In this document: piece after piece, positions 9,052 through 20,442 of the stretch
Numbering within the stretch: the first letter of the stretch is position 1
Layout: the number at the start of each line of letters is the position of its first letter
NCBI RefSeq assembly: GCF_000948975.2
Contig: NZ_CP059735.1
Coordinates: 4,340,001-4,404,000, forward strand
Direction: 5' to 3'
Source: Thalassomonas actiniarum
Lineage (GTDB): Bacteria > Pseudomonadota > Gammaproteobacteria > Enterobacterales > Alteromonadaceae
DNA: 64,000 nt
The notes under the pieces: generated by a model
What the model was told of the DNA's origin: nothing
Database searches by the model: none
The model's input: only the letters and a program-made list of their open reading frames with translations
Made by a program: the position numbers and the translations under genes

Positions 9052-9208
9052 GTCTTCTGAGTTAGCGCGGTGATTTTCCCCCCTGGCCAGATACCAAATT
9101 GATTAGATTCTCAACCATCTTTTCTCTCTGACATGTTTTATGGAACTGTTAACTTCCTTCTATCAACTTTGTTTGAGTTGGCCCGTATCTCTGATACGGG
9201 CTTTTTTT
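9052..9208 (+). ncRNA. Candidate small RNA with intrinsic terminator
   Basis: A near-consensus promoter (9017-9045) and a strong terminator (9181-9208) bracket about 155 nt without a plausible protein. The only ATG frame (from 9140) runs through the terminator hairpin and lacks a ribosome site. No known sRNA family is recognised. The transcript start is inferred from the -10 position. Confidence 0.5.
9181..9208 (+). terminator. Strong intrinsic terminator of the orphan unit
   Basis: Perfect hairpin GCCCGTATC-tct-GATACGGGC followed by eight T residues on the plus strand. The neighbouring ruvB ends on the opposite strand, so this terminator belongs to a separate plus-strand transcript. Confidence 0.85.
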
Positions 9209-9337
9209 TGCCTTTTTTTCAGACTTTTGTCGTCAAAGCAGGCAAAAGAAACGCGGTTAATCACATAAACGGGATAATGCAGCAGAGGAAAAGAGCGGCT
9301 TAGCCGCTATTTCCCTGAATAAGGTAAGCTGTAGAGG

Positions 9338-10342
9338 TTACCGGGGACGGACTTTACTAAAATGTTGGTAGGCGAGATCTGTGGCTATCCGGCCCCTGGG
9401 GGTTCTTTGCAGGTAGCCCTGCTGGATCAGGAAAGGTTCAAGCACATCTTCGATGGTTTCGCGCTCTTCTCCGATGGCGGCGGCAACATTATCCAGGCCA
9501 ACCGGCCCCCCCATAAATTTATCAATGATCGCCAGTAATAATTTACGGTCCATCAGATCAAAACCTTCGTTATCGACTTCCAACATATCTAATGCGGCAG
9601 CGGCGGTTTGCTGGTCGACCTGACCATTGGTTTTAATATCGGCATAATCACGTACCCGGCGCAACAAGCGGTTGGCAATACGCGGAGTACCGCGGGAGCG
9701 GCGCGCCACTTCAAAAGCGCCCTGCTCGTCTATTTCCAGGGCAAGAAAATGGGCAGAGCGTTTAATAATCTCGGTTAAGTCCCGGGTATTATAAAACTCC
9801 AGCCGCTGTACGATGCCGAACCGGTCACGCAGCGGCGAGGTTAACGCCCCGGCGCGGGTGGTGGCGCCAATTAAGGTAAAAGGCGGCAAATCCAGCTTTA
9901 TCGACCTTGCTGCCGGTCCTTCGCCTATCATGATATCAAGCTGATAATCTTCCATTGCCGGATATAAAATTTCTTCGACCACCGGGCTTAACCTGTGAAT
10001 CTCATCTATAAAGAGCACATCATGCTCTTCCAGGTTGGTGAGCAGTGCCGCCAAGTCGCCGGCTTTTTCCAGTACCGGTCCCGAAGTCGTGCGGATATTG
10101 ACCCCCATTTCATTGGCGACAATATTGGCCAGGGTGGTTTTACCTAAACCCGGCGGGCCAAAAATGAGCAGATGATCCAGGGGTTCACTTCTTTTTTTCG
10201 CCGCAGCAATAAAAATTTCCATCTGCTCTTTAACATGCTGTTGCCCGGTATAGTCGGCCAGCATTTTAGGACGGATGGCGCGATCTACCCCTTCATCTTC
10301 CAGGGTGGCATCCGCCTGAATTAAGCGATCGGCTTCTATCAT
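9338..10342 (-). CDS. ruvB: Holliday junction DNA helicase RuvB
   Basis: AAA+ hexameric motor that drives branch migration with RuvA. The 334 residues contain the Walker A motif GPPGLGKTT, Walker B FIDEIHRL, the sensor segment GATTRAG, the arginine-finger region [13 protein letters not shown], and a C-terminal winged-helix domain with [10 protein letters not shown]. The length is standard. It follows ruvA by 44 bp on the same strand. Confidence 0.98.
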   Translation of the reverse strand: MIEADRLIQADATLEDEGVDRAIRPKMLADYTGQQHVKEQMEIFIAAAKKRSEPLDHLLIFGPPGLGKTTLANIVANEMGVNIRTTSGPVLEKAGDLAALLTNLEEHDVLFIDEIHRLSPVVEEILYPAMEDYQLDIMIGEGPAARSIKLDLPPFTLIGATTRAGALTSPLRDRFGIVQRLEFYNTRDLTEIIKRSAHFLALEIDEQGAFEVARRSRGTPRIANRLLRRVRDYADIKTNGQVDQQTAAAALDMLEVDNEGFDLMDRKLLLAIIDKFMGGPVGLDNVAAAIGEERETIEDVLEPFLIQQGYLQRTPRGRIATDLAYQHFSKVRPR

Positions 10343-10386
10343 AAGATTAATGTATCCTGTTCAAAACTCGTAGCATGGCTAACTTT

Positions 10387-11004
10387 TTATAACATCGCCT
10401 TAAGGGCATCGCGAATAAGGGCTTCGCTGCTTTTGTCGCTGGCAAAAACCGCTTTTACCGCTTTATCCGCCTGGGCCTGGCTATAACCTAAAGACACCAG
10501 GGCATTGATGGCATCACCCTTGGCATCACTGACAAAGGTATTGCTCTCCCCTGGCATCAGCGGCATGGCATCGGTAGCAGGCGTCAGCAGATCCGACTGC
10601 CAGTCTTTAAGGCGATCGCGCATTTCAATCAGTAAACGCTCGGCGGTTTTTTTACCGACCCCGGGGATTTTTACTATGGTACTGACATCGTCATGGGCAA
10701 CACAACTGACAAACTGATCCGCCGACATGCCGGATAAAATCGCCAGCGCCAGCTTGGGCCCGACACCGTTGACCTTGATCAGCAAGCGAAACAACTTACG
10801 CTCAACCTTGTTGGCAAAACCATATAATAGCTGGGCATCTTCACGTACCACAAAATGGGTATAGATAACGGCTTCATCTTCTAGCTTAGGCAAGGCATAG
10901 ATACTGGTCATAGGCATAGTCACCTCATAACCGATACCGCCACATTCAATCAGGATTTCAGGCGCTGTTTTTTCCAGCAAAGTACCACGCAGGCGACCGA
11001 TCAC
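10387..11004 (-). CDS. ruvA: Holliday junction branch migration protein RuvA
   Basis: Tetrameric Holliday-junction-binding protein. The 205 residues have the N-terminal OB domain ([12 protein letters not shown]), tandem helix-hairpin-helix motifs ([14 protein letters not shown] and [19 protein letters not shown]), an acidic flexible linker, and a C-terminal RuvB-binding helical domain ([20 protein letters not shown]). It lies between ruvC and ruvB. Confidence 0.98.
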   Translation of the reverse strand: MIGRLRGTLLEKTAPEILIECGGIGYEVTMPMTSIYALPKLEDEAVIYTHFVVREDAQLLYGFANKVERKLFRLLIKVNGVGPKLALAILSGMSADQFVSCVAHDDVSTIVKIPGVGKKTAERLLIEMRDRLKDWQSDLLTPATDAMPLMPGESNTFVSDAKGDAINALVSLGYSQAQADKAVKAVFASDKSSEALIRDALKAML

Positions 11005-11103
11005 AATTTAACCCTTATTATGTTAACTTTAGTAATAATAAATCTGGGGCCACCTTACCACTAGGTATTTATACAGTAAAGCGGTTATTTCGCGCAAAGC
11101 CCT

Positions 11104-11631
11104 TTATCTTAGCCTGCGGCGTACAGTTTTGGTGACCTTGCCTGCCATTTTACCTAACGCCTCATGGCTGTGGCCGTGGCATAAGGCTACCGCCAGCGCA
11201 TCGGCGGCATCTGCCTGCGGCGTGCCCGGCAGTTTTAATATCGTCTTAACCATATGCTGTACCTGGGTTTTATCCGCGCCGCCGCTGCCGACCACAGATT
11301 GTTTGATTTGCCTGGCGGAATATTCGGCGATATCCAACCCGGCGTTGGTGGCGGCGACAATCGCCGCACCGCGCGCCTGCCCCAGTTTTAACGCCGAGTC
11401 GGGATTTTTTGCCATAAACACCTGCTCTATGGCAAACAGATCCGGTTTAAACTGCAGCACCAGCTCGGAAACACCGGCAAAAATTACCTGCAGCCGGGCA
11501 CCTAAATCATCTCCGGCGGAAATCGCCCGGATACAGCCGCTGCCAAGGTAGGTGAAATGACGCCCTTGTTGTTTGATCACGCCATAACCGGTCAAACGCG
11601 AGCCGGGGTCTATTCCTAAAATAATACTCAA
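11104..11631 (-). CDS. ruvC: Crossover junction endodeoxyribonuclease RuvC
   Basis: Holliday junction resolvase. The 175 residues keep the RNase H-like catalytic acids: Asp in [12 protein letters not shown] (N-terminal), Glu in FAIEQVF, and the C-terminal pair in [15 protein letters not shown]. It is the first of the three ruv genes, starting about 45 bp after yebC, so the order yebC-ruvC-ruvA-ruvB is that of many gammaproteobacteria. Confidence 0.98.
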   Translation of the reverse strand: MSIILGIDPGSRLTGYGVIKQQGRHFTYLGSGCIRAISAGDDLGARLQVIFAGVSELVLQFKPDLFAIEQVFMAKNPDSALKLGQARGAAIVAATNAGLDIAEYSARQIKQSVVGSGGADKTQVQHMVKTILKLPGTPQADAADALAVALCHGHSHEALGKMAGKVTKTVRRRLR

Positions 11632-11676
11632 GTAATACGCCTTATTTTACTTTTGTTATACGGTTTATCTAATTTG

Positions 11677-12426
11677 CTAATGTGCCAGGTTGGTCGCAAC
11701 CTCTTCACTGATCTCGGCATTGGAATGCACTTCCTGGACATCGTCGAGTTCTTCCAGCGCATCCACCAGGCGCATAAATTTCTCTGCGGTATCGGCATCA
11801 AGCTCGGCTTTGGTTTGTGGAATTAACGTCACTTCCGCTTCCTGTGAAGTTAAGCCCGCCGCTTCCAGCGCCTGGTTCACGGCAAAAAAATCCCCCGGCT
11901 CGGTCAGGACATGAATATGACCATCTTCGAGGGTTAATACATCTTCGGCGCCCGCTTCCAGGGCGGCATCCATGATCTCATCTTCATCATGTTCTTCGCC
12001 GTAGATGATCAGGCCTTTTTTATCAAAGAGGTAGGCGACACTGCCGTCTGTGCCCAGGTTGCCGCCACTTTTATTAAACGCATGGCGAACCCCCTGTACC
12101 GTGCGTTTAATATTGTCTGTCATGCATTCAACCAGGATCGCCGTGCCGCCCGGCCCATAACCTTCATAGGTAACATCTTCAACAACTTGCCCTTCAAGCT
12201 CACCGGCGCCGCGTTTAACATTGCGCTCTATGGTGTCCCGGGTCATATTGGCCCCCAGGGCCTTATCGATTGCCAGCCGTAACCTGGGATTTGAGTCGGG
12301 ATCTGAGCCCCCTTCCCGGGCAGCAACCGTCAGCTCGCGAATCAGCTTGGTAAATATTTTACCCCGTTTTGCATCCTGGGCCGCTTTTCTATGCCTGATA
12401 TTCGCCCATTTACTGTGACCTGCCAT
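11677..12426 (-). CDS. yebC: YebC/PmpR family protein
   Basis: 249-residue member of the YebC/TACO1 family. Members have been described as transcriptional regulators and, more recently, as helpers of translation through polyproline stretches; which role applies here is not visible. The signature N-terminus [26 protein letters not shown] is present, as are the acidic C-terminal domains ([16 protein letters not shown]). It sits between aspS and ruvC, as in E. coli relatives. Confidence 0.95.
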   Translation of the reverse strand: MAGHSKWANIRHRKAAQDAKRGKIFTKLIRELTVAAREGGSDPDSNPRLRLAIDKALGANMTRDTIERNVKRGAGELEGQVVEDVTYEGYGPGGTAILVECMTDNIKRTVQGVRHAFNKSGGNLGTDGSVAYLFDKKGLIIYGEEHDEDEIMDAALEAGAEDVLTLEDGHIHVLTEPGDFFAVNQALEAAGLTSQEAEVTLIPQTKAELDADTAEKFMRLVDALEELDDVQEVHSNAEISEEVATNLAH

Positions 12427-12496
12427 AAATAAAGTCCCTCTTGCTGTGTTTTACCTTGCCTTCATTAAACAAGGTTAATTTAACAGGGTTAAAAAC

Positions 12497-12533
12497 AAAA
12501 ATGCAGCTAAAGAATTTCTTTAGCTGCATTTAT
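12497..12533 (-). terminator. Terminator of aspS
   Basis: A 15-bp perfect stem, AATGCAGCTAAAGAA (12500-12514) with its complement (12516-12530). On the minus strand it is followed by a T-rich tract. It separates aspS from yebC, so yebC-ruvCAB probably has its own promoter. Confidence 0.8.
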
Positions 12534-12624
12534 TACCGGAACCCGGATTAACGCTTTAGCTGATCACTTATCACTCATATCAACGAAGCAGTTAACCCTT
12601 AGGCTTAGACCGTCAAACAGAAAT

Positions 12625-14415
12625 CTATTCAGCTTGCTGATCTTCTTTACTTTCTTTCGCTATGGTTTGTACACCAAGCTCAGCCAGCTGGGCAGGATTT
12701 GCCTGACCCGGGGCATTGGTTAACGGACACGCCGCCGTTGTGGTTTTCGGGAACGCCATCACGTCACGGATTGAGGTAGCACCTGTCATCAGCATCACCA
12801 AACGGTCTAAACCAAAGGCTAAACCGGCATGTGGCGGCGCACCATATTGCAGGGCTTCAAGTAAGAAGCCGAATTTTTCCTGCGCTTCTTCATCACTGAT
12901 CCCCAGGATACGGAATACCGCCGCCTGCATCTGCTGATCAAAGATACGTACAGAGCCGCCGCCCAATTCACAACCGTTAAGCACCATGTCATAAGCATCT
13001 GACAGCGCCGCTGCCGGATCGGCTTCGAGCTGCTCGGCGGTGATACCGGTCGGTGCGGTAAACGGGTGATGCAGTGCATGGTACTGGCCGTCAACTTCTT
13101 CAAACATCGGGAAGTCGACCACCCATAACGGCGCCCAGGTATCGCTGACGATATCCAAGTCTTCACCCAGTTTTAAACGTAATGCGCCCAGGGCTTCGGT
13201 CACGACATTGTAGTTATCCGAGCCGAAGAAAATGATATCACCGGTTTTCGCCTGGGTACGGTCTAATAAGGCTTTTACCGCATCTTCCGGTAAGAATTTC
13301 AGGATAGGCGATTGTAAACCTTCCATACCGGCGTCGATATCGTTCACTTTTAACCACGCCAGGCCTTTAGCACCGTAAATGCCGACAAACTTGCCGTATT
13401 CGTCGATGTTCTTACGGGAGAACTTAGTGGCGCCGCCCGGGACACAAATGACCGCAACCCGGCCTTTTTCATCATTGGCAGGGCCTGAGAAGACTTTAAA
13501 CTCAACATCTTTTAAGATATCGGCAACATCCACCAATTCCAGCGGGTTACGTAAATCCGGCTTATCTGAGCCAAAGCGACGCATGGCATCGGCATAAGAC
13601 ATACGCGGGAAATCGCCCAAGTCCACATCAAGCAAACGCTGGAATAAGTCACGGATCATAGATTCGGTCACTTCCATCACCTGATCGGCGCTCATAAAGG
13701 AAGTCTCGATATCTATCTGGGTAAATTCAGGCTGACGATCGGCACGTAAATCTTCATCGCGGAAACATTTCACGATTTGATAATAACGCTCCATGCCCGA
13801 CATCATCAGCAATTGCTTAAATAACTGAGGCGACTGAGGCAATGCAAAGAAGTTACCTTTGTGGGTACGGCTGGGTACCAGGTAATCACGGGCGCCTTCC
13901 GGCGTGGCCGCCGTTAAAATAGGGGTTTCAATATCTAAAAAGCCCTGGGATTCCAGCGACTGACGTACCGCTGAGGTTACCTTGGCGCGAAAACGTAAAC
14001 GCTCGGTCATTTCCGGGCGACGCAGGTCCAGGTAGCGGTATTTTAATCTTTGCTCTTCGGAGTTATTTTGATGATCATCCAAAGTCAGAGGCAAAGGTGC
14101 AGCCTTGTTCAGGATAGTCAGCTCTAAACCTAAAACTTCGATGGCGCCGGTGGCCATATCTTTATTGACTTGTCCTTCTGGGCGCGCACGTACTTTACCT
14201 TTTACCTGTACGCAAAATTCATTACGTAAGGTATTGGCTTTTTCCAATACTTCAGGCAGGTCCGGATCGTAAACAACCTGCACCAGGCCTTCACGGTCAC
14301 GTAAATCCAGGAAGATAACAGCGCCGAGATCCCGGCGGCGGTTAACCCAACCACAAAGTGTTACTTCCTGACCAATATGAGATTCATTCACCTCACCACA
14401 ATAAAGAGTGCGCAT
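12625..14415 (-). CDS. aspS: Aspartyl-tRNA synthetase AspS
   Basis: Class II synthetase charging tRNA-Asp. The 596 residues show the N-terminal OB anticodon-binding domain ([25 protein letters not shown]), class II motif 2 ([18 protein letters not shown]), the bacterial GAD insertion domain (about 290-420), and motif 3 ([15 protein letters not shown]). The C-terminal tail is ordinary. The gene is monocistronic by its terminator. Confidence 0.98.
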   Translation of the reverse strand: MRTLYCGEVNESHIGQEVTLCGWVNRRRDLGAVIFLDLRDREGLVQVVYDPDLPEVLEKANTLRNEFCVQVKGKVRARPEGQVNKDMATGAIEVLGLELTILNKAAPLPLTLDDHQNNSEEQRLKYRYLDLRRPEMTERLRFRAKVTSAVRQSLESQGFLDIETPILTAATPEGARDYLVPSRTHKGNFFALPQSPQLFKQLLMMSGMERYYQIVKCFRDEDLRADRQPEFTQIDIETSFMSADQVMEVTESMIRDLFQRLLDVDLGDFPRMSYADAMRRFGSDKPDLRNPLELVDVADILKDVEFKVFSGPANDEKGRVAVICVPGGATKFSRKNIDEYGKFVGIYGAKGLAWLKVNDIDAGMEGLQSPILKFLPEDAVKALLDRTQAKTGDIIFFGSDNYNVVTEALGALRLKLGEDLDIVSDTWAPLWVVDFPMFEEVDGQYHALHHPFTAPTGITAEQLEADPAAALSDAYDMVLNGCELGGGSVRIFDQQMQAAVFRILGISDEEAQEKFGFLLEALQYGAPPHAGLAFGLDRLVMLMTGATSIRDVMAFPKTTTAACPLTNAPGQANPAQLAELGVQTIAKESKEDQQAE

Positions 14416-14607
14416 TTATTTTATCCTGCAAATAAGTAGTCATGGTTTCAGGCACGGCAAAGCCTGCCTTAAAAATTGCCGCCATTATACCCAAATGACA
14501 TGGAAATGCGAGTTTGCAAAACGAGTATCTTAAGTGTTGGCAGCCATTTGCTATAAAAAGCTGCACCTTGGTTTCTCAGCAACGGGGATTTAAGAGGCCG
14601 AATGACC

Positions 14608-17600
14608 TCAGGTAAAACTATAGTGATTTTTTCCCTTACCTTTGACTTTGTACATTAAGGTGTCGGCTACCTTGATCAACTCAGGCTCAGTGGCGCCATC
14701 TTCCGGATAAACGGCAATGCCGATACTACAGCCGATATTGACCGTGGCGGCAGATAAGGTAAAAGGCATTTGCGCCTGGTGGATCACTTTATCGGCAATA
14801 AAAGCCGCTTCACTTTTATGGTGCAAACCGGTGAGCACCAGGACAAATTCATCGCCGCCAAAACGGGCCACGGTATCGGATTTACGCACGCACAATAATA
14901 ACCGTTGCGCCAACTGCACTAAAAGTTCATCACCGACATCATGGCCATAGCTGTCATTGACGCCTTTAAAACCATCGAGATCGATAAACAGCACCGCCAT
15001 CTCCAACTGCTGGCGCTGATGAAAGGCGATGGCGCTGTTTATTTGCTCTTTTAACAACACCCGGTTGGCGAGCCCGGTTAATTCATCATGGGTGGCCATA
15101 TGATTCATTTGCACTTTCAGCGCCTTGGAGCGGCTGATTTCCACCTGCAGCCGCCGGTTCCACAACATGATCACCAGGATAATAATGAAAATAATAAAAC
15201 CCGCCTGGGCGGCGACCCGCATCACGACATTTTTGTCAAAACCGGTGTCGATTTCAATACCGAACCAGCGCTCATAAATGTCCTGAACTTTATCCTCGGA
15301 AATACTGGCGATGCCTTTATTCACTATCTCTTGCAGTTCGGGCCAGTCTTTACGGATGGCAAGGTGACTGTGTTCGAGATTATGCTCTTCTACCACGGAA
15401 ATCATCAGGGTGACCATGCTTTCGCGTTTCAGCAATTCTGAGGTTGCGGCAATGGTTTCAATAAAGCCGTCCGCCAGCCCCTGCTGCACCGCCATCAGCC
15501 CCTCTTCCACCGTATCCACCAGACGCAGTTTAATATGGGGGTAGTCCTTTTTAAGCCTGCCGATAAGCTGGTAGCCTTTGACGATTGCCAGCTCTTTACC
15601 GATAAAATAACGTATGCTGGACTGCTTGCCGATATGGCGCGGATGTAAAATGACCCAGGGCATTTGCCAGTAGGACTGTGAAAAAAGCAACTGGGCTTTT
15701 CTTTGCTCGCTGGATTTGGCGCTGGCCACCATATCGACTTGGTTATCTAGCAGGGCCTGGTATAACAGCTGCCAGTTATCAAAAGCCACATAATCAAACT
15801 GCACCCCGGCCCGCTCGCTGATCAAATTCAAGACATCGCGGTTAATGCCGCTAAACTCCCCCTGTTTATCGATAAATTCCATCGGCGGCCACTTTTTCAC
15901 CATGCCCACCTTAACGGTCGGGTATTGCTTGAGCCAGGCCTGCTCTGTGTCATTGAGTTTTACCTGGTATTTAAGCTGTTCGAAATAGGGATATCTTTGC
16001 GGGCTGAGCCATTTTTTTTCCAGGGTAATCAATTCTGTTAACGGAATATGGGTAAAACCGTCGCGGATAATTTCCACCAGTTTTTCATTATCGCTGCTCA
16101 CCAGGGAAGATATTTGCGAGTGAAACACCGGCTCATCGAGCAGGTAAAAAGAAGACTGTAAATTTGCCTGTACCAGCTTCACCCGCATATTTTCGACTTC
16201 GCTTATCATGGCATCGAGCAGCCCGGCTTCGCCGTCATTAATCATGTCGCTATGGCTGGTGTAATAGATGAGGTTAAGTCCCGGGTATAACTTAGCCACA
16301 TCCTGGTGGTAAGGGGCGGTTTTAAAGAGCCCCACCCGCTTGCCGGTTAAGTCTTGCAGGTTTTTCAGGCCCGGTAAGCGATTACTGACATACACCCTGG
16401 ATTGCACCTTATACAGGGGCCAGGCAGAGAGTAAACCGTCGGGGGCCAGGCCATTGACGGGATAGGCAATATGCACATCCGCCTGATGCTGTTTGACCTT
16501 ATTTATCGCCCCTTGCATTTCATCGGCAATAAATTCAACTTTGTGGCCGCTGTATTGCGACCACAAGCGCCAGATATCAATAAACAAGCCCTGAGGTTTA
16601 CCCGAAGGCGATACCGCCATATAGGGAGGCAATAGTGCGGAAAAGGCCAGGGAAAGCACACCTTTTTGCTTATTCATGCCCAGCCATTTACGCTCTATTT
16701 TCATCAGTTCCTGCGGCGTAATCTGGCTGAGGCCCTGCTGAATAAAACTAAAAAGTACCGGGTTATTTTTCGCCATCACCGAGCCATAACGTTTATGATC
16801 GTAGCTAAGACGTTTATAGGGCGGGAACATGGCAGCAAGTTTGTCGTGATTGGGATAATTTTTCGATAAATTTTCGATCCCGGCAAAAATCCTGACCTCG
16901 CCTTTCAGTGCCGCATCATAAAGCTGGTGTCTGCTGGCATAAGGTTTTAATACCAGGCGGGGGTACTGGTTTTGTAAACTCTCCACATGAAGCGAGCCCT
17001 TCACCACCCCGACCGCAAAAGGGGTTATTTGCTCAATCGTGCTAACATCGGTTAAATCACGGTGCAGATACAAATGATTGGCTATCAGGTAATTAGGTGA
17101 AAAGTAAGCAAAAGTTTTTTCCCTGTCTCTCAGCTGGGCCATGCCCGCATGCAGGGTCACTTCCCCGCTACTCACTTTTGCCAGGGTTTCTTGCCAGCTA
17201 AAGGCCAAAAACTCAACGTCTATGTCGAGTTTAGCTCCCCATAAACGCCAGAGGTCAACCGTCAAACCGTCAGGCTGGCCCTGTTCATTGATAAAATGAT
17301 AGGGATAGGAGGTTTTATTGATGGCCACCGTCACCGGGCCAAGCTTGTCCGGGGTCAAAGATGATGCAGCAAGAGACGGCGAATTTAACGCTTTCGGGCT
17401 GATATTTTCAGTGCCGGACACTTGCATTGCCACAGGGGCTTTCGCGAGAACACTACCGGCTCCAAGACCGGATAAAACCGTCAGCACCAACAAAATTATA
17501 TACAACAAGCGCACTACCACCTTAGACAACAATCTTCGCAACCGGGTAAAGAATAGCTTTAATTTATGCAAAAAAACCAGCCAACACAAGGCTAAAGCAA

Positions 17601-17697
17601 GAGAATACCGACAACCGGGATAGCGCCGACGCCATCCCGGACAGGGTATTTTCAAGTGGTTTGGCCGGTCAAAATCAGATAAAATACCGGCATTCAT
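14608..17697 (-). CDS. Membrane diguanylate cyclase with three periplasmic solute-binding domains
   Basis: Predicted to make c-di-GMP in response to periplasmic small molecules. After an N-terminal hydrophobic anchor ([17 protein letters not shown]) come three successive family-3 solute-binding (PBPb) domains, at about 110-345, 355-585 and 605-830. A transmembrane helix ([17 protein letters not shown]) and a GGDEF domain follow. The active-site GGDEF is intact, as is an RKSD inhibitory site five residues upstream of it, so product feedback is expected. There is no EAL domain. The start is uncertain: ATG at 17697 is used, while ATG at 17730 would overlap the cmoA start and lacks a ribosome site. 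The gene is divergent from cmoA. Confidence 0.88.
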   Translation of the reverse strand: MNAGILSDFDRPNHLKIPCPGWRRRYPGCRYSLALALCWLVFLHKLKLFFTRLRRLLSKVVVRLLYIILLVLTVLSGLGAGSVLAKAPVAMQVSGTENISPKALNSPSLAASSLTPDKLGPVTVAINKTSYPYHFINEQGQPDGLTVDLWRLWGAKLDIDVEFLAFSWQETLAKVSSGEVTLHAGMAQLRDREKTFAYFSPNYLIANHLYLHRDLTDVSTIEQITPFAVGVVKGSLHVESLQNQYPRLVLKPYASRHQLYDAALKGEVRIFAGIENLSKNYPNHDKLAAMFPPYKRLSYDHKRYGSVMAKNNPVLFSFIQQGLSQITPQELMKIERKWLGMNKQKGVLSLAFSALLPPYMAVSPSGKPQGLFIDIWRLWSQYSGHKVEFIADEMQGAINKVKQHQADVHIAYPVNGLAPDGLLSAWPLYKVQSRVYVSNRLPGLKNLQDLTGKRVGLFKTAPYHQDVAKLYPGLNLIYYTSHSDMINDGEAGLLDAMISEVENMRVKLVQANLQSSFYLLDEPVFHSQISSLVSSDNEKLVEIIRDGFTHIPLTELITLEKKWLSPQRYPYFEQLKYQVKLNDTEQAWLKQYPTVKVGMVKKWPPMEFIDKQGEFSGINRDVLNLISERAGVQFDYVAFDNWQLLYQALLDNQVDMVASAKSSEQRKAQLLFSQSYWQMPWVILHPRHIGKQSSIRYFIGKELAIVKGYQLIGRLKKDYPHIKLRLVDTVEEGLMAVQQGLADGFIETIAATSELLKRESMVTLMISVVEEHNLEHSHLAIRKDWPELQEIVNKGIASISEDKVQDIYERWFGIEIDTGFDKNVVMRVAAQAGFIIFIIILVIMLWNRRLQVEISRSKALKVQMNHMATHDELTGLANRVLLKEQINSAIAFHQRQQLEMAVLFIDLDGFKGVNDSYGHDVGDELLVQLAQRLLLCVRKSDTVARFGGDEFVLVLTGLHHKSEAAFIADKVIHQAQMPFTLSAATVNIGCSIGIAVYPEDGATEPELIKVADTLMYKVKGKGKNHYSFT

Positions 17698-17728
17698 TCT
17701 ACACCAGCGCAAGATAAGATTTGCAAGC

Positions 17729-18463
17729 ATGCAAAAATCAGCAACCGATTTAATTTATTCCAACCCCCATTCCCAGGTGAAAGACTTCACTTTTGATGCC
17801 CAGGTAGCGGAAGTTTTTCCGGATATGATCAGCCGCTCCGTACCCGGCTATAACACCATCATAGATACCATAGGCCGATTGAGCCAAAGGTATGTGACTG
17901 ACAATTCAAACGTTTATGATCTCGGCTGCTCGTTAGGGGCCGCCACCCTGGCGATGCGCCGGGCGATCACCGCCGAGGGTTGCCAGATCATCGGAGTCGA
18001 TAATTCACCTGCCATGGTCGAGCGCTGTAAAATTCATATCCAGGCGTTTAAGGGTCAAACCCCGGTGGACATCCGCCAGGCCAATATCCAGGAGACAGAG
18101 ATCGAAAATGCCTCTATGGTGGTGCTCAACTTTACCCTGCAATTTATCGATAAATCAGAGCGCCAGGCGCTGATCAGCAAAATCGCCCGGGGATTAAATC
18201 CCGGCGGTATCCTGGTACTGTCTGAAAAAATCACCCAGGACGATAGCGTCAGCCGCGAACTGCTTACCGATTTGCATCATGAGTTTAAAAAAGCCAATGG
18301 CTACAGCGAACTGGAAGTGGCGCAAAAGCGCACCGCGCTGGAAAATGTCATGCGCACCGATACCTTAGAAATTCATCACCAGCGTTTAACCCAGGCCGGC
18401 TTTAACCATATTACCCCCTGGTTCCAGTGTTTTAACTTTTTCTCATTAGTAGCTATTAAATGA
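17729..18463 (+). CDS. cmoA: Carboxy-S-adenosyl-L-methionine synthase CmoA
   Basis: Makes carboxy-SAM from SAM and prephenate for the cmo5U34 wobble modification of tRNA. The 244 residues have the class I methyltransferase motif [15 protein letters not shown], and a typical CmoA N-terminus with [22 protein letters not shown]. The stop overlaps the cmoB start in an ATGA, so the two are translationally coupled. Confidence 0.97.
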   Translation: MQKSATDLIYSNPHSQVKDFTFDAQVAEVFPDMISRSVPGYNTIIDTIGRLSQRYVTDNSNVYDLGCSLGAATLAMRRAITAEGCQIIGVDNSPAMVERCKIHIQAFKGQTPVDIRQANIQETEIENASMVVLNFTLQFIDKSERQALISKIARGLNPGGILVLSEKITQDDSVSRELLTDLHHEFKKANGYSELEVAQKRTALENVMRTDTLEIHHQRLTQAGFNHITPWFQCFNFFSLVAIK

Positions 18464-19425
18464 CCGCTTTTAATTCTTTTTACCAACAAATCGCCACCAA
18501 CCGCTTAAGCCACTGGCTCCAGACGTTGCCGGCGCAGTTACATCAATGGCAAAGCCAGCACTTACACGGCGAATACAAGCACTGGCAGAAAACCCTGGAT
18601 GCCCTGCCCAACACTCAGCCATCGAGTATAGATCTCAGTGGCCGCGTTGCTGCCGGCAGCCGGGACGATATCAATGAAGGCGAATTTAAACGACTCGAGA
18701 ACCTGCTGAAAAAACTCAAACCCTGGCGCAAGGGGCCTTATCATATTCATGATCTGCATATAGATACCGAGTGGCGCTCCGACTTTAAATGGGATCGCCT
18801 CAAACCTTATATCAGCGACTTAAAAGACCGCTATGTCTTGGATATAGGTTGCGGCAGCGGCTATCATTTATGGCGCATGCGCGGCGAAGGGGCAAAATTT
18901 GTTGTCGGTATCGATCCCACCCAGCTGTTTTTAATGCAATTTAAGGCAATTCAGCATTTTATCGGTGATGACCAGGTCAACCTGCTGCCGCTTGGCGTCG
19001 AGCAGTTGCCCGAACTCAAGGCCTTTGATACCGTTTTCGCCATGGGGGTCTTGTATCACCGCCGCTCGCCGATAGATTTTCTCTACCAGTTAAAATCCCA
19101 GCTGGCCAAAGGCGGCGAGCTGGTACTGGAAACCCTGATCGTCGACGGCGATGTCAATACCGTGCTGGTGCCCGGCGAACGTTACGCCAAAATGCGCAAC
19201 GTCTGGTTTTTACCCAGCAGCGAGGCCATGTGTGCCTGGATGGAGCGCTGTGGCTTTAAAAATGTCCGTATGGTCAATACCGATGTCACCGCCCTGGATG
19301 AGCAGCGTAAAACCGAGTGGATAGATACCGAGTCTTTACAGGACTTTCTTGACCCGGACGATCCGAGCAAAACCATCGAAGGCTACCCGGCCCCCAAACG
19401 CGGCATCTTTATTGCCAATGTCTAA
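18460..19425 (+). CDS. cmoB: tRNA uridine 5-oxyacetic acid(34) carboxymethyltransferase CmoB
   Basis: Transfers the carboxymethyl group of carboxy-SAM to 5-hydroxyuridine-34 of tRNAs. The 321 residues contain the SAM-fold motif [15 protein letters not shown], the [16 protein letters not shown] segment diagnostic of CmoB and a normal C-terminus ending [10 protein letters not shown]. It is coupled to cmoA by a 4-bp ATGA overlap. Confidence 0.97.
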   Translation: MTAFNSFYQQIATNRLSHWLQTLPAQLHQWQSQHLHGEYKHWQKTLDALPNTQPSSIDLSGRVAAGSRDDINEGEFKRLENLLKKLKPWRKGPYHIHDLHIDTEWRSDFKWDRLKPYISDLKDRYVLDIGCGSGYHLWRMRGEGAKFVVGIDPTQLFLMQFKAIQHFIGDDQVNLLPLGVEQLPELKAFDTVFAMGVLYHRRSPIDFLYQLKSQLAKGGELVLETLIVDGDVNTVLVPGERYAKMRNVWFLPSSEAMCAWMERCGFKNVRMVNTDVTALDEQRKTEWIDTESLQDFLDPDDPSKTIEGYPAPKRGIFIANV

Positions 19426-19447
19426 GCCGGTGGCAGCAGTACATGAT

Positions 19448-19470
19448 TTAGCCGGGACTTAACCGGCTAA
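19448..19470 (+). terminator. Hairpin after cmoB
   Basis: TTAGCCGG-gacttaa-CCGGCTAA follows the cmoB stop. It lacks a T tract, so termination by it alone is uncertain. Confidence 0.4.
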
Positions 19471-19506
19471 ACAGTCAATGCCAGAGAAAACAGAAGACGG
19501 GACATT

Positions 19507-20415
19507 ATGATAGATAAGATTTTCCGCGCAAAATCCACCCTAGAACAATGGCGTATCCTGCAATCCGTCGTCGATTATGGCGGTTATGCCAAGGCCGCCG
19601 AAAAGCTCAATAAGAGCCAGTCCTCCCTGAACCATGCCGTGGCTAAATTGCAAAACCAGCTGGGTATTACCCTGCTGGAAGTCAAAGGCAGAAAAGCTTA
19701 TTTAACCAGTGCCGGAGAGACCATGTTGCGCCGCTCCCGGCAGATCATGCAGGATATCGAAGCACTGGAATCGCTGGCGCAAACCCTGGATAAAGGCTGG
19801 GAGCCGGAAATTATCCTCGCGGTAGAAATCCTCTATCCAAAAAATCACTTATATCAGATATTGAATGATTTCTTACCGCAAAGCCGCGGCAGCCGGTTAA
19901 AAATTCGAGAAGAAGTGATCTCCGGCAGTGTCGAAGCGGTAAAAACCAAGTCTGCCGATATAGTGATCACCAACATAGTCCCGCAGGGCTATTTACCCAA
20001 TACCCTGTGCAATGTCAGCATGATAGCCGTATGTGCCAGCGATAACCTGGCTATCGCACAGACACCGGTAAAACAGGAAGAATTAGCCAGTAATTTACAG
20101 ATAGTGATCAGCGAAACCGGGGTGACCAAAAATGAATTGGGCTGGTTAAAGGCGGAACAGCGCTGGACGGTTTCCAATTTCCATGAGGCGGTAGCCATTT
20201 TAAAAACCGGTATAGGGTTTTGCTGGTTGCCGACAGCCATGGCCACCCCTTTGCTGGCAAGCGGAGAACTAAGAAAAATAACCATTACCGACCATCACCA
20301 CAGGGAAGTCCCTATGCATTTAGTGCTGCCGGACAGGGACAGCGCCGGACCGGGTACTTTACTGCTGGAGCAGCTGTTTTATCGCCATCACGGGCTATTT
20401 TCCGAATCTGAGTAA
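19507..20415 (+). CDS. LysR family transcriptional regulator
   Basis: 302 residues with an N-terminal winged helix-turn-helix at about 15-75 (DYGGYAKAAEKLNKSQSSLNHAVAKLQNQLG) and a LysR effector-binding domain at about 100-295. The N-terminus STLEQWRILQSVVDYGG resembles LysR proteins that sit next to exporters or small-molecule genes, but no obvious target is adjacent. The downstream gene runs in the opposite direction. The effector is unknown. Confidence 0.9.
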   Translation: MIDKIFRAKSTLEQWRILQSVVDYGGYAKAAEKLNKSQSSLNHAVAKLQNQLGITLLEVKGRKAYLTSAGETMLRRSRQIMQDIEALESLAQTLDKGWEPEIILAVEILYPKNHLYQILNDFLPQSRGSRLKIREEVISGSVEAVKTKSADIVITNIVPQGYLPNTLCNVSMIAVCASDNLAIAQTPVKQEELASNLQIVISETGVTKNELGWLKAEQRWTVSNFHEAVAILKTGIGFCWLPTAMATPLLASGELRKITITDHHHREVPMHLVLPDRDSAGPGTLLLEQLFYRHHGLFSESE

Positions 20416-20442
20416 AGCAGTTCCCTTTACCTGTATCGCCAG

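Noticed and set aside
9140-9268. Possible short protein starting at ATG 9140
   Set aside because: It runs through the terminator hairpin and T run and has no ribosome site.
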